Origin: Nocardioides jiangsuensis
GTDB lineage: Bacteria > Actinomycetota > Actinomycetes > Propionibacteriales > Nocardioidaceae
Direction of reading: 5' to 3'
NCBI RefSeq assembly: GCF_019679455.1
Contig: NZ_JAIEZQ010000003.1
Location: forward strand, 186,001-250,000
DNA: 64,000 nt
Positions 1 through 9,622 of this stretch are shown piece by piece. Each line of letters opens with the position of its first letter. Position 1 is the first letter of the stretch. The notes beneath the pieces are model-generated. The model saw nothing but the letters and a program-made list of their open reading frames with translations. It did not search any database and was not told the origin of the DNA. Both the position numbers and the translations under genes were made by a program.

Positions 1-38
1 TGACCTTCGCCGGGCTCGCGGCGGTCAGCCGGGCCTGA
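1..38 (+). CDS. 3' end of a gene cut by the window start (uncertain)
   Basis: One forward frame is open from the window edge to a TGA at 36-38 and encodes the tail TFAGLAAVSRA. This reads like a normal small-residue-rich C-terminus, and the next gene points the other way, so a convergent upstream gene is plausible. Eleven codons cannot prove coding and no family can be assigned. Confidence 0.3.
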   Translation, partial: TFAGLAAVSRA

Positions 39-78
39 GCGGTTGGTCGGTCCTGAGCGGCCAGCCGGGGCTGACCGG
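32..78. repeat. short 18-bp-period tandem repeat
   Basis: The 11-mers GGCCTGAGCGG (32-42), GTCCTGAGCGG (50-60) and GGGCTGACCGG (68-78) recur with an exact 18-bp period just past the possible end of the upstream gene and before the stop of the HTH gene. It may be a degenerate minisatellite or part of a transcription end. No function is evident. Confidence 0.35.
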
Positions 79-348
79 TCAGCCGGTCGGCTCGTCGGGC
101 CCGCTGGCCGGCTCGACGTACGGCTGGTTGGTGACCAGGGAGCGGGTCTCGTCGTACATCCGCTGGATGTAGGCCTCGAGCTCGGTGGTCTCCACCCGCC
201 ACTGGCCGCGACCGCCGATCTTGATCGCCGGGAGGTCGCCGCGGCGGACCAGCGCGTAGACCTGCGCGGTCGAGGTGTTGAGGATCTCCGCGACGTCGGC
301 GAGCTGGAGGAATCGCGGAGGGGTGCCGGAGCCTGCCATGCGGGTCAC
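79..348 (-). CDS. small helix-turn-helix DNA-binding protein (excisionase/MerR-like family)
   Basis: An 89-residue protein. Residues about 12-60 (LQLADVAEILNTSTAQVY, then LVRRGDLPAIKIGGRGQWRV) match the winged helix-turn-helix of the excisionase/AlpA/BldC-like class: a recognition helix followed by a beta-hairpin wing with a Gly-Arg-Gly-Gln turn. There is no effector domain, so it probably acts as a small DNA-binding regulator rather than a phage excisionase; no integrase is nearby. It is divergent from the CpaB-like gene, and an 11-bp direct repeat lies in the shared upstream region. The start may be GTG at 348 or ATG at 339; neither has a strong Shine-Dalgarno. Confidence 0.85.
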   Translation of the reverse strand: MTRMAGSGTPPRFLQLADVAEILNTSTAQVYALVRRGDLPAIKIGGRGQWRVETTELEAYIQRMYDETRSLVTNQPYVEPASGPDEPTG

Positions 349-359
349 TCTGCCACTGA

Positions 360-390
360 TTGCGGTCGTTCTCGACTCGTTGCGGTCGTT
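360..390. promoter_or_regulatory. 11-bp direct repeat in divergent promoter region
   Basis: TTGCGGTCGTT occurs at 360-370 and again, identically, at 380-390. The 20-bp period is about two helical turns. It lies 12 bp from the HTH start and about 90 bp before the CpaB-like start. Small MerR-like proteins of the BldC type are known to bind direct repeats head to tail, so autoregulation is a reasonable inference. Confidence 0.45.
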
Positions 391-482
391 TGCCTGTGGA
401 CAACCGTGTCCTCTTTGTCGTGATCAGGCCATGATGTCCGTGCAGCGCCCGCGTGCGACGGGCGGGACAGGGGGATTCGCGG

Positions 483-1163
483 GTGACTGGCAACGGAACC
501 GGCACGGTCGCCGCGCCGGCGGGGGTCGCGGGGAGTCCCGTCGCGCGGCGCACGACCGGCCGGACCTGGAAGGACCCCCGGCTCGCGGTCGGCGTGGTCA
601 TCGTCGCCGCCTGTGCGTTGTTGGGCGCGCGCCTCCTCGGCGGTGCCGACGACAGCGTCGCGGTGTGGGCGGTGCGGACCGACCTCGCCGAGGGCGCCGC
701 CCTCGACCCGGGCGCGCTCGAGCCGCAGGAGGTGCGGTTCGCCTCTCCGGAGGCCGCGGACCGGTACCTGTCCGCGGCAGGTGGCCTCCCCGACGGCGCG
801 GTGCTGCTGCGCGGGCTCGGGGCCGGGGAGCTGCTTCCTCGCGCGGCAGTGGGCACCGGCGAGGCGGCCGCACTGGTCGAGGTCCCGCTCGCCGTGGCCG
901 CCGACGCCGTACCCGCCACGGTCGGCCAGGGCTCGGTCGTCGACGTGTGGGTGACGCCGGACGCCGCCCTCGACCGCCGTCCTGGGGCGGTGCGGGTGCT
1001 CGACGACGTCGTCGTGGTGGCGGCGCCACGAGCCGGCAGTGCCCTCGGGCCCGCCGCGACCCGGCAGGTCGTCGTCGGGCTCCCCGCCGAGGACGAGGGT
1101 GAGCTCCCGGAGGCGCTGTCCGGGGTCGCGTCGGGCGCGGTCGTCATCGTCGGGCAGGGCTGA
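483..1163 (+). CDS. SAF-domain, CpaB/RcpC-like pilus assembly protein
   Basis: A 226-residue protein with one N-terminal transmembrane helix (about residues 36-52, LAVGVVIVAACALLGARL) followed by an extracytoplasmic SAF-type domain (about 60-150, AVRTDLAEGAALDPGALEP, then LRGLGAGELL) and a second beta-rich part. This is the usual build of CpaB-like proteins of Flp/Tad pilus systems in Gram-positives. GTG at 483 was chosen because AGGGGGA lies just upstream; an earlier GTG at 453 has no such site. It is followed after 3 bp by the CpaE-like ATPase, an obvious transcription unit. The rest of the Tad machinery is 25 kb away (27826-32399). Confidence 0.8.
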   Translation: MTGNGTGTVAAPAGVAGSPVARRTTGRTWKDPRLAVGVVIVAACALLGARLLGGADDSVAVWAVRTDLAEGAALDPGALEPQEVRFASPEAADRYLSAAGGLPDGAVLLRGLGAGELLPRAAVGTGEAAALVEVPLAVAADAVPATVGQGSVVDVWVTPDAALDRRPGAVRVLDDVVVVAAPRAGSALGPAATRQVVVGLPAEDEGELPEALSGVASGAVVIVGQG

Positions 1164-1166
1164 GCG

Positions 1167-2444
1167 GTGCTGGGGGAGCGCGTCTCGGTGCTGACCGCCG
1201 CGGCCGGCGCCGGGTGGGAGGTGACCGCGCTGCAGCAGCTCGCTCACGGCGACCCGCGCGTGGTCCTGCTCAAGCGCTGCGTCGACCTGCACGACCTGCT
1301 CGCCACCGCCTCGACCGGCCAGGGCAGGGTGGCCCTCGTGGCCGACGACCTCGCCGGCCTGGACGCCGACAGTGTCGACCGGCTGCGGCGCTGCGGCCTC
1401 GCCGTGGTCGTGGTGAGCGGCGAGGTCGGCGGCGCGCCCGGCCGTGCCCCGCACCTCGGGGTCTCCCGGGTGCTGGACCGCGACGCGCTGCACACCCTCG
1501 TCGACCAGGTGCTCGCCGTCGCCGCGGACACCGACCAGACCGTGGGGGTCGTCGACGGCGTGGGTGAGGTGCTCGAGGTCGCGCCCGACGACGCGGCCGA
1601 GGGTCGTCTGGTGGCTGTGTGGGGACCCACCGGAGCCCCCGGGCGGACGACGCTCGCGGTCGGTCTCGCGGCCGAGCTCGCCCACCGGCAGCAGACCACT
1701 TTCCTGGTGGACGCGGACACCTACGGCGGAGCCGTCGCGCAGCACCTCGGCGTGCTCGACGAGGTCTCCGGGCTCCTCGGCGCCGCCCGTCTCGCCAATG
1801 CCGGCCGGCTCGACCGCGAGCGGCTCGCCGGCGTCGCCCGCAGGCTCGGCCCGCACCTGCACGTGCTCACCGGGCTCCCGCGTCCGGACCGGTGGAGCGA
1901 GGTCCGCGAGAGCGCCTACGCGACGCTGCTCGACGAGGCCCGGGGGCTCGGCTCGCAGGTCGTGCTGGACCTCGGCTTCGGACTCGAGCAGGACCCCCCG
2001 GCGTACGGCGGAGCGGCTCCACAGCGCAACCAGATGACGGTGACCGCGCTCGAGCGGGCCGACGAGGTGCTCGTCGTCGGCTCGGCCGACCCGGTCGGGC
2101 TCGCCCGCCTGGCCCGCGGCCTCGTCGACCTGCTCGGGGTGGTCCCCGGGTCCACGGTGCGGGTGGTGGTCAACCGCGTGCGTCCCTCGCTCGGCTGGGG
2201 CGAGAAGGAGGTCCGGGCGATGGTGGAGGGCTTCGTGACGCCGGCGAGCATGCACTTCCTGCCCGACGACCGGCAGGCCGCCGACCGCGCCCTCGTGGCG
2301 GGGAGGACGCTCGTCGAGCTCGGCGACTCACCGCTGCGCCGGGGCGTGGCGGAGGTGGCGGACGCCGTCCTCGGCGGGAACGGCGCCGAGACCAAGCGGA
2401 CGGGGCGTCGGTGGCGCGCCGCCCGCTCGGGGGGCCGACGGTGA
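1167..2444 (+). CDS. CpaE/MinD-like ParA-family ATPase with GRTT P-loop
   Basis: A 425-residue protein. Residues 1-130 resemble a degenerate receiver-like domain; residues about 150-400 are a ParA/MinD-type ATPase with the P-loop GPTGAPGRTT, the Asp loop FLVDADTYGG, and a late segment VRVVVNRVRPSLG typical of the fold. CpaE proteins are thought to localise the Tad pilus machine at the membrane. The P-loop lysine is Arg here and the deviant signature lysine is absent too, so ATP hydrolysis may be altered. The start GTG lies 3 bp after the cpaB-like stop. The product is cytoplasmic or peripheral. Confidence 0.78.
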   Translation: MLGERVSVLTAAAGAGWEVTALQQLAHGDPRVVLLKRCVDLHDLLATASTGQGRVALVADDLAGLDADSVDRLRRCGLAVVVVSGEVGGAPGRAPHLGVSRVLDRDALHTLVDQVLAVAADTDQTVGVVDGVGEVLEVAPDDAAEGRLVAVWGPTGAPGRTTLAVGLAAELAHRQQTTFLVDADTYGGAVAQHLGVLDEVSGLLGAARLANAGRLDRERLAGVARRLGPHLHVLTGLPRPDRWSEVRESAYATLLDEARGLGSQVVLDLGFGLEQDPPAYGGAAPQRNQMTVTALERADEVLVVGSADPVGLARLARGLVDLLGVVPGSTVRVVVNRVRPSLGWGEKEVRAMVEGFVTPASMHFLPDDRQAADRALVAGRTLVELGDSPLRRGVAEVADAVLGGNGAETKRTGRRWRAARSGGRR

Positions 2445-2484
2445 CGCCGGCGAGGCCGTGCGACACCGCTCCGGGCGCCGGGCC

Positions 2485-3228
2485 CTAGGACTCCGCAGTG
2501 GAGGTGGCGTCGAGCACGTCGGCTACGCGCTGCCGGAAGACGCGCCAGCGGCGCTCGTTGTCGTGGACCAGGCCGGCCGAGTCGCTGGACAGGTCCGCCG
2601 CGTGGGAGACGAGCTCGGCCGCCGAGTAGAGGAGCCCGACCGAGACCCCGTCCGTGGCGAGATCGGCCCGGAGCGCCGCGGGTGCGAAGTCGACCCGGTC
2701 GAGGATGTCGGCTGCCCGGTCGAGGAGACGGCTCATCACCGTGTTCATGGTGGCGGCCTGCCAGTCGTTCGCGATGATGCGGTGCCGCTCACCGAGGACG
2801 TCGGCCAGACCGTCGATGCCGACCAGGGCAGCGGCCACGTCCCACGACGACTCCATCGCCCTGGCCAGCCACTCCCCGGTGCCTCGCTGGTCCTCGGCCG
2901 TGGTGCGCAGGTCCCGGATGAGATGGGTGATCTCCGTGGGACGGCCCTCACCCTCCATGAAGAGCACGCCGTCGAGCTGGAGCGCCGCCGGGCTGTTGAG
3001 GTCCTCCGCGCCCTCGTAGGGGCTGAGGGGGGTCCGCGGCGACGGTTCGCTCTCCGACCACTGGTCCGCGAGCGCCTGCAGGCTCCGTGCGTGACGTTGC
3101 AGCACGACGGCGAGCTCGCGGGGTGAGGAGGCGTAGAACTTCTCGTGCTCCCGGTGGAACTTCGTCAGGTTCAGCATGGCCTGGAGCAGGGGCGAGCTCG
3201 CGGTGGCCGGGCTGGTGGTGGCTGTCAT
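2485..3228 (-). CDS. unrecognised soluble actinobacterial protein
   Basis: A 247-residue protein without signal peptide or membrane segment, largely helical and acidic, with a repeated pattern of long amphipathic helices (for example LIRDLRTTAEDQRGTGEWL and RLLDRAADILDRVDF). I do not recognise the family. The ATG at 3228 was chosen over an in-frame start 42 bases upstream because GAGGAGC sits at the right distance before it. It is convergent with the CpaE-like gene (40 bp between stops) and 124 bp from the membrane-protein gene behind it. No motif suggests catalysis; a structural or sensory role is possible. Confidence 0.7.
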   Translation of the reverse strand: MTATTSPATASSPLLQAMLNLTKFHREHEKFYASSPRELAVVLQRHARSLQALADQWSESEPSPRTPLSPYEGAEDLNSPAALQLDGVLFMEGEGRPTEITHLIRDLRTTAEDQRGTGEWLARAMESSWDVAAALVGIDGLADVLGERHRIIANDWQAATMNTVMSRLLDRAADILDRVDFAPAALRADLATDGVSVGLLYSAAELVSHAADLSSDSAGLVHDNERRWRVFRQRVADVLDATSTAES

Positions 3229-3352
3229 CGCAGCTCCTCGGTCTCGGCAGAGGCACTGACCTCTGCACACCAGCGTGCGCCGCGACCGGTCGGTTCGTCA
3301 GGGCCCTTCGTCCCCGGACACCAGGGTCGACACGGCCCGTGCCGGGGCCGGG

Positions 3353-4666
3353 TCAGGCGCCGAAGAGCAGGTACAGGCCGCTGACGGTGTAGAAGACCAT
3401 CACGAGCAGCAGCGGGAGCTGGCCGGTGAGCTGGTGCCTGCGCGGCAGCAGCGCCACCGCGCGGTCGTGCGCCGCGATGACCCCGAGCACGTGCCCGGTG
3501 ACCACGGCGAGCACCTTGGTCACCGCGAGGAACGTCGGGTGCAGGGAGAGCCAGTAGCTGACCTGCCAGTCGGCGGTGCCGAGCAGGTTCGCGCCGGTGG
3601 CCATCGGGTCGCTCAGCTGGATCAGGGTCTGCTGCCCGCTCTCGACGAAGAACGTGAGGTAGTGCGCGACCATGTAGCCGACGATGATCGGCACGACCGA
3701 GTGCGCGAACAGGTCGGGCAGCTCGAGCCGTCGTAAGCCGTCACGCACCCCGGTGGCCATCACCGCGGCGGCCAGGCTGAGCCCGACGAGCATGCAGAAC
3801 CCGAGCAGCACACCGGTGTTCACCCAGGTGACGGGGAGGTCGGTGGTCTGGGTGAAGGTCAGCCAGACGTTGGAGTCCTTGAAGCTGTCGAAGGCGGTGC
3901 TGCCGAAGAGGACCGCGACCACGCCGACCAGCCCGGGGGCCGCGGGCACCGCGTCGAGGTTGGCCAGCGGGCTGCGCAGGACGAGCATCCCGTCCCGGCG
4001 GCCGAAGACCGACAGGTGCCCGACCAGCGTCGAGTAGACCTCGAACGGGTCCGCACGCTCCAGCCACCTGCTGCCGAACAGCGCGCTGCCGATCAGCATG
4101 ACCGCGAAGTACACCGCGAACCACAGCCGGACGGGGGAGAGGTACGTCGCGTCGGGGTAGACGAGCTCGAGCCAGACGAAGGCGAACAGGCCGAGCGCAG
4201 CCGGCCAGTAGCCGATCCAGCGGGGGAGGTCGTAGAGCCCCCGGTCGGGGTCACCCCCAGTCAGCCGCGAGAACAGCAGGTTGACGGTGCGGACCGGGCT
4301 GACCGCCCGGAAGAACGGGCCGCACAGCAGCGAGAGCGGGACGATGCCCACCCACAGCAGCACGTAGACGGAGCCGAACGTCGGGTTGACCAGGAGGTCC
4401 GGGCCGGCGAGGGCGGCCCACCCGACGTAGAGCAGGAACGCCAGGCCGAGCAGACGCAGCGCCGTGCCGAACACGGGGGAGTCGACGACACGGGCGAGCC
4501 ACGCCGGCGCCGGGCGGCCGGAGGTCGCGGCGTCGTACCGTGGGTGGCGCCAGGCGACCGCGAGCACGATGAAGGACACGGCGAGCGCGGCGGCGGCGCC
4601 GGCGATCGCCAGCGCGGCGGGGATCGGCAGGTCCTGGGCGCCGCCGAGACCGTGCGCGAGGACCAC
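3353..4666 (-). CDS. polytopic membrane protein of unknown function (pairs with lipoprotein)
   Basis: A 437-residue, very hydrophobic protein with about 10-11 predicted transmembrane helices. The N-terminus carries AHGLGGAQDLPIP just before the first helix, and several loops contain Trp/Tyr/His (YMVAHYLTFFVESGQQ, YWLSLHPTFLAVTKVL). From memory, relatives in actinobacteria carry database names such as hypothetical protein or fenitrothion hydrolase subunit; I could not check this and would not assign the activity. GTG at 4666 begins 2 bp after the stop of the lipoprotein gene, so the two are translationally close and probably work together at the membrane. Confidence 0.8.
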   Translation of the reverse strand: MVLAHGLGGAQDLPIPAALAIAGAAAALAVSFIVLAVAWRHPRYDAATSGRPAPAWLARVVDSPVFGTALRLLGLAFLLYVGWAALAGPDLLVNPTFGSVYVLLWVGIVPLSLLCGPFFRAVSPVRTVNLLFSRLTGGDPDRGLYDLPRWIGYWPAALGLFAFVWLELVYPDATYLSPVRLWFAVYFAVMLIGSALFGSRWLERADPFEVYSTLVGHLSVFGRRDGMLVLRSPLANLDAVPAAPGLVGVVAVLFGSTAFDSFKDSNVWLTFTQTTDLPVTWVNTGVLLGFCMLVGLSLAAAVMATGVRDGLRRLELPDLFAHSVVPIIVGYMVAHYLTFFVESGQQTLIQLSDPMATGANLLGTADWQVSYWLSLHPTFLAVTKVLAVVTGHVLGVIAAHDRAVALLPRRHQLTGQLPLLLVMVFYTVSGLYLLFGA

Positions 4667-4668
4667 GG

Positions 4669-5106
4669 TCAGCGGACCTCGAGCTGGAGGATGACGACGC
4701 CGGTCTCGTGCTCCTCGACGTCGACGAGGCCGGGGTTCTCGACGGTGATCTCCACCGTGGACTCGCCCTTGGCCACCTCGATCTCCTGCTCGGGGAGGGC
4801 ATGGACGTGCAGCTCCGCAGCCCGGTCGGACGTGATGCGCAGGGTCACCGGCTCACCAGTCGACGCGTCGATCCGCTTGCCGCTCGGGCTGATCTCGTCA
4901 CCCTCGATCTCGACCTCGATGGCGTCGTCGGGGCTGGGTGAGGGCGCTGCGGGCTCGGAGGGCGAGGAGGTCTCCTCGGCGCTCTCGCTCGGCGACGGCG
5001 CGGGGGAGACGGCGGCGGAGGCCCCGGGCTCCGGCTCCTCGGCGGTGCCGGTGCAGCCCGCGAGGGCCAGGGTGGTGATCACGGCGACGGCCAGCGCCCT
5101 GCGCAT
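4669..5106 (-). CDS. cupredoxin-like lipoprotein
   Basis: A 145-residue lipoprotein. The N-terminus MRRALAVAVITTLALAGC is a lipoprotein signal with lipobox LAGC, followed by a 50-residue Ser/Pro/Glu-rich linker. The C-terminal 75 residues (GEPVTLRITSDRAAELHVHA, later ITVENPGLVDVEEHE) look like a cupredoxin-type Greek-key barrel with HVHALP and a late His but no clear Cys-x-Met copper loop, so metal binding is unproven. ATG at 5106 follows AAGGAG; upstream in-frame codons lack such a site and would bury the signal peptide. It is co-transcribed with the membrane protein 2 bp downstream and divergent from the acyltransferase gene. Confidence 0.82.
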   Translation of the reverse strand: MRRALAVAVITTLALAGCTGTAEEPEPGASAAVSPAPSPSESAEETSSPSEPAAPSPSPDDAIEVEIEGDEISPSGKRIDASTGEPVTLRITSDRAAELHVHALPEQEIEVAKGESTVEITVENPGLVDVEEHETGVVILQLEVR

Positions 5107-5261
5107 GCGTTCTCCTTCGGGTCCGGTGCGTTTCCCCCTCCAGAATCCCATGTGTGCCGCGGCGACCGGACCGCAGGTCGGCGCCCGGCGTGCCGTGGGC
5201 GCCGGGGTCGTCCGCGGCACGGCTCGCTAGCCTGGGGCGCGACGGTGACGGAAGGAGCGGC

Positions 5262-6710
5262 ATGAGCGAGCGGCTTCGCCCGAGGGACATGGCTCTCCTG
5301 GCGAACGAGTCGGCGAGCGCGCCGGCGCACAACGCGACCCTCGAGGTGTTCGAGCCGTCCTCCGCCGGCTTCGACTACGAGCGGCTGCTCGCGCTGATCG
5401 CCGACCGGATCGCCTTCGTCCCGCGCTACCGGCAGCGGCTCCGGGCGGTCCCCGGCCGGCTGGCGAACCCGGTGTGGGTCGACGACGACGACTTCGACCT
5501 GACCTTCCACGTACGGCGCTCCGCGCTGCCGCGCCCCGGGTCGATGGAGCAGCTGCGCGAGCTCGTGGCACGGATCATGTCCCGGCGCCTGGACCGCAAC
5601 CGCCCGCTGTGGGAGGTGTACCTCGTCGAGGGCCTCGAGGGCGGCCGCTTCGCGATCCTGTCCAAGTCGCACCAGATCCTGGTCGACGGGATCTCCACCG
5701 TCGACCTCGGCCAGGTGATCCTCGACGTCGACCCCCGGCCGCGCGACACCGTCCACGACGACTGGCGTCCGGCGCGGGAGCCCAGCGCGTCCGCGCTGGT
5801 CGCCGAGGCGGTCAGCGAGACGGTCAGGCACCCGAGCCGGCTCCCGGAGACCGTCCTCGGCAACGCCGAGTCGGTCGCGCGCGTCGCCGGCTCCACCGGC
5901 CGGGCGGCGGTCTCCGCGTTGGCCGCGATCACCAACCGGCGGGCGACCCCGGAGACCCCGATCCACGCCGCGCTGTCCGAGCAGCGCCGGTTCGTGGCCG
6001 TGCGCACCGAGCTGGAGGACTACCGCCGGGTGCGCCGTGTCCACGGCGGCACCGTCAACGACGTCATCCTGGCCACGGTCACCGGTGCGATGCGGGCCTG
6101 GCTGATGACCCGCGCCGAGTCGGTGCACGGCAGTCGGAGCCTCCGGGCGATGGTGCCGATGAGCGTCATCGACAGCGACCTCGAGCCGACCTCGCTCGGC
6201 AGCCAGGTCACCGGCCACCTGCTCAACCTGCCGATCGGGGAGACCAGCCCGGTCGTGCGGCTGCACCAGGTCTCCTACGCGTTCAAGGCGCACAAGGACA
6301 CCGGGATGGCGGTCGCCGCGGACCGGCTCGCCGACGTCGCCGGGTTCGCCCCCACCACCTTCCACGCGCTCGGCTCACGGGTCGCCGCCGCGCAGGCCCG
6401 CCTCGGGTTCGACCTCGTCGTCACGAACGTGCCCGGGCCGCAGTTCCCGCTGTACGCCGCGGGCGCGCAGATGCTCGAGAGCTACCCGGTGCAGCCGCTG
6501 CTGCCGGGCCACGCGCTCTCGATCGGGGTGACGTCGTACGACGGCGGCGTCTACTTCGGGATCAACGCCGACCGCGATGCGCTGCCGGACGTCGACGTCC
6601 TCGGCCAGTGCGTCGTCGAGGCGCTCGCCGAGCTCGTCGACAGTGCCAGCGACACCCGTCCCCGCGCGCCGCGGGGACGCAAGAAGACCACCGGGAGCCC
6701 CACGACATGA
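5262..6710 (+). CDS. WS/DGAT-family acyltransferase with altered HHxxxDG motif
   Basis: A 482-residue member of the wax ester synthase/diacylglycerol acyltransferase family, which transfers acyl groups from acyl-CoA to alcohols or diacylglycerol for storage lipid. The family signatures are the N-terminal LRPRDMALLANES, the DRNRPLWEVYLVEGL block, TVNDVILATVTGA, and FDLVVTNVPGPQFPLY near the C-terminus. The active-site motif reads SHQILVDG: the second His of HHxxxDG, regarded as catalytic in the superfamily, is Gln. It may belong to a divergent or non-catalytic branch. ATG at 5262 follows GAAGGAG; a -10-like TAGCCT lies at 5228-5233. The next gene overlaps its stop as ATGA. Confidence 0.88.
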   Translation: MSERLRPRDMALLANESASAPAHNATLEVFEPSSAGFDYERLLALIADRIAFVPRYRQRLRAVPGRLANPVWVDDDDFDLTFHVRRSALPRPGSMEQLRELVARIMSRRLDRNRPLWEVYLVEGLEGGRFAILSKSHQILVDGISTVDLGQVILDVDPRPRDTVHDDWRPAREPSASALVAEAVSETVRHPSRLPETVLGNAESVARVAGSTGRAAVSALAAITNRRATPETPIHAALSEQRRFVAVRTELEDYRRVRRVHGGTVNDVILATVTGAMRAWLMTRAESVHGSRSLRAMVPMSVIDSDLEPTSLGSQVTGHLLNLPIGETSPVVRLHQVSYAFKAHKDTGMAVAADRLADVAGFAPTTFHALGSRVAAAQARLGFDLVVTNVPGPQFPLYAAGAQMLESYPVQPLLPGHALSIGVTSYDGGVYFGINADRDALPDVDVLGQCVVEALAELVDSASDTRPRAPRGRKKTTGSPTT

Positions 6711-7213
6711 CAGTGCGCGTCTACGTACCGAGCAGCCTGAGCCTCCTGCGCGACGTGGTGGTCTCCGGCGGCGTGGGCCCGGTGCCGATCCTCGCGCACG
6801 CCGTGACCGACGCGCTGCGCGAGGCCTACGCCGAGGGCGGCGAGGAGGAGTGGGAGTACGCCGCGATGTCTGCGGCGGCCCAGGACTCCCTGGCGCTGCT
6901 CACCGAGGACGAGCCGCAGCGGCGGGTGGTCATCGTGCTCGATGCCGACACCGTCTTCCCGGTCGAGGTGTCCGACGTGACGCTGGTGGAGGTTCCCGAG
7001 GTGCTGCCGGCCCGGCTGGTCGCCGCGGTGCACGTGGACGCCCCCGACGCCGAGGAGGCGGTGGCGGCGGCACGCGGTGCCTGGGCCGCCGCCGACGCGG
7101 GGGACGCGGACGCCGCCCGGGTCGTCGAGCGCTGTCTGGACCACGAGCTGGGCTGGTTCGCCGCGCAGGAGGTCAACGACCTCATCGAGAGCCTGGTCCC
7201 CGTCGACGAGTGA
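6707..7213 (+). CDS. conserved actinobacterial protein of unknown function
   Basis: A 168-residue acidic soluble protein (MTVRVYVPSSLSLLRDVVVS at the start, Ala/Asp/Glu-rich in the second half, ending in WFAAQEVNDLIESLVPVDE). It overlaps the acyltransferase stop as ATGA, so it is translationally coupled to it. There is no signal peptide, membrane helix or recognisable catalytic motif. Similar small proteins are common in Nocardioides-like genomes without a known role. The coupling suggests a link to the acyltransferase, but that is inference. Confidence 0.75.
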   Translation: MTVRVYVPSSLSLLRDVVVSGGVGPVPILAHAVTDALREAYAEGGEEEWEYAAMSAAAQDSLALLTEDEPQRRVVIVLDADTVFPVEVSDVTLVEVPEVLPARLVAAVHVDAPDAEEAVAAARGAWAAADAGDADAARVVERCLDHELGWFAAQEVNDLIESLVPVDE

Positions 7214-7277
7214 GCCGCGGGGCCACGGGCCCGCCGTACGACGGCACCGGGACTTGGGCGACACGGGTCACGTCTGA

Positions 7278-7283
7278 CACGAT
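7278..7283 (+). promoter_or_regulatory. -10-like hexamer of a probable leaderless transcript
   Basis: CACGAT ends 6 bases before the ATG at 7290, and no Shine-Dalgarno lies between them. Confidence 0.35.
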
Positions 7284-7289
7284 CGGCCC

Positions 7290-8918
<1,629 letters not shown>

Positions 8919-8925
8919 GCACGGG

Positions 8926-9099
8926 ATGAGCCCGCTGACCGTCCTGCCCCTCCACCTCGGGTCGCTGCACACCTACGAGGCGGTGCTGGTCGGGCTGCTC
9001 GCGTTCGGGCCGTTCGTGGTGCTGGCCGTGGTGGTGGCGGTGATGCGCCGCCGGGACCTCGCGGCCGAGGAAGAGACCGGACACAGCAGCGGGGACTGA
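8926..9099 (+). CDS. small single-span membrane protein
   Basis: A 57-residue protein: a short N-terminal stretch with HLGSLHTYE, one long transmembrane helix (VLVGLLAFGPFVVLAVVVAV), then a basic RRR and an acidic tail. It starts 7 bp after the pruA stop with GGGATG spacing and is probably in the same transcript. Small proteins with a similar LHLGSLH-YE start recur in actinobacteria, but I know of no function. The start is reasonably sure because longer in-frame starts would fall inside pruA. Confidence 0.6.
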   Translation: MSPLTVLPLHLGSLHTYEAVLVGLLAFGPFVVLAVVVAVMRRRDLAAEEETGHSSGD

Positions 9100-9145
9100 C
9101 CTCCCGGTCCGTCCCCGCCGCTGGTCGCGTGCTCCTGGCGCCGTC

Positions 9146-9622
9146 TCAGCCGGCGAGCCAGCTCGTGCCGACGCGCTGCTCCGCGCGCAGGGCGTGGCCG
9201 AAGAGGTCGCCGATCAGGCCCTCCAGCTTCCCGCCCACCAGCGGGATGCTCACCTTGAGGTCGCCGGCGACCTTCTGGACGGTGCCGTCGCCGTCGGGAC
9301 GCAGCGTGATCGTGCCCTTGAGGTGCCCCGGCTTGCCGGGGATGCTCACCTCGAGCCGGGCGTCCCGCTGCCCCGACCAGTCCTCCTGCTGGCGGATGTG
9401 GATGGTGTCGCCGACGAACTTCTGCGCGAAGCCGGGGACGCCGTCCGACGGGCGCTTCTGGTCGACGGTGACGGTCATGGTCTCGTCGACGCCGTCGATC
9501 GTCACGGTGCACTCCGAGACACGCTGGGCCTCGCAGACCCGCTCCCGGAAGGTGGGGTCGGCGAGCATCGCGCGGACCTCGTCGACGCCGGCGTCGTAGC
9601 GCAGCTCGTGCTCGAACCGCAT
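9146..9622 (-). CDS. DUF2505 family protein (second of tandem pair)
   Basis: A 158-residue protein of the DUF2505 family, whose fold is thought to be START/Bet v1-like, a lipid- or ligand-binding cup. Typical segments: FEHELRYDAGVDEVRAML at the start, IPGKPGHLKGTITL in the middle, and VSIPLVGGKLEGLIGDLF followed by EQRVGTSWLAG at the end. Its ATG overlaps the TGA of the upstream paralogue by one base (TGATG), so the two are coupled. It is convergent with the small membrane protein. Confidence 0.88.
   Translation of the reverse strand: MRFEHELRYDAGVDEVRAMLADPTFRERVCEAQRVSECTVTIDGVDETMTVTVDQKRPSDGVPGFAQKFVGDTIHIRQQEDWSGQRDARLEVSIPGKPGHLKGTITLRPDGDGTVQKVAGDLKVSIPLVGGKLEGLIGDLFGHALRAEQRVGTSWLAG

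Noticed and set aside
79-348. The small HTH protein as a phage excisionase
   Set aside because: No integrase, attachment site or phage gene is near, and it is divergent from pilus genes.
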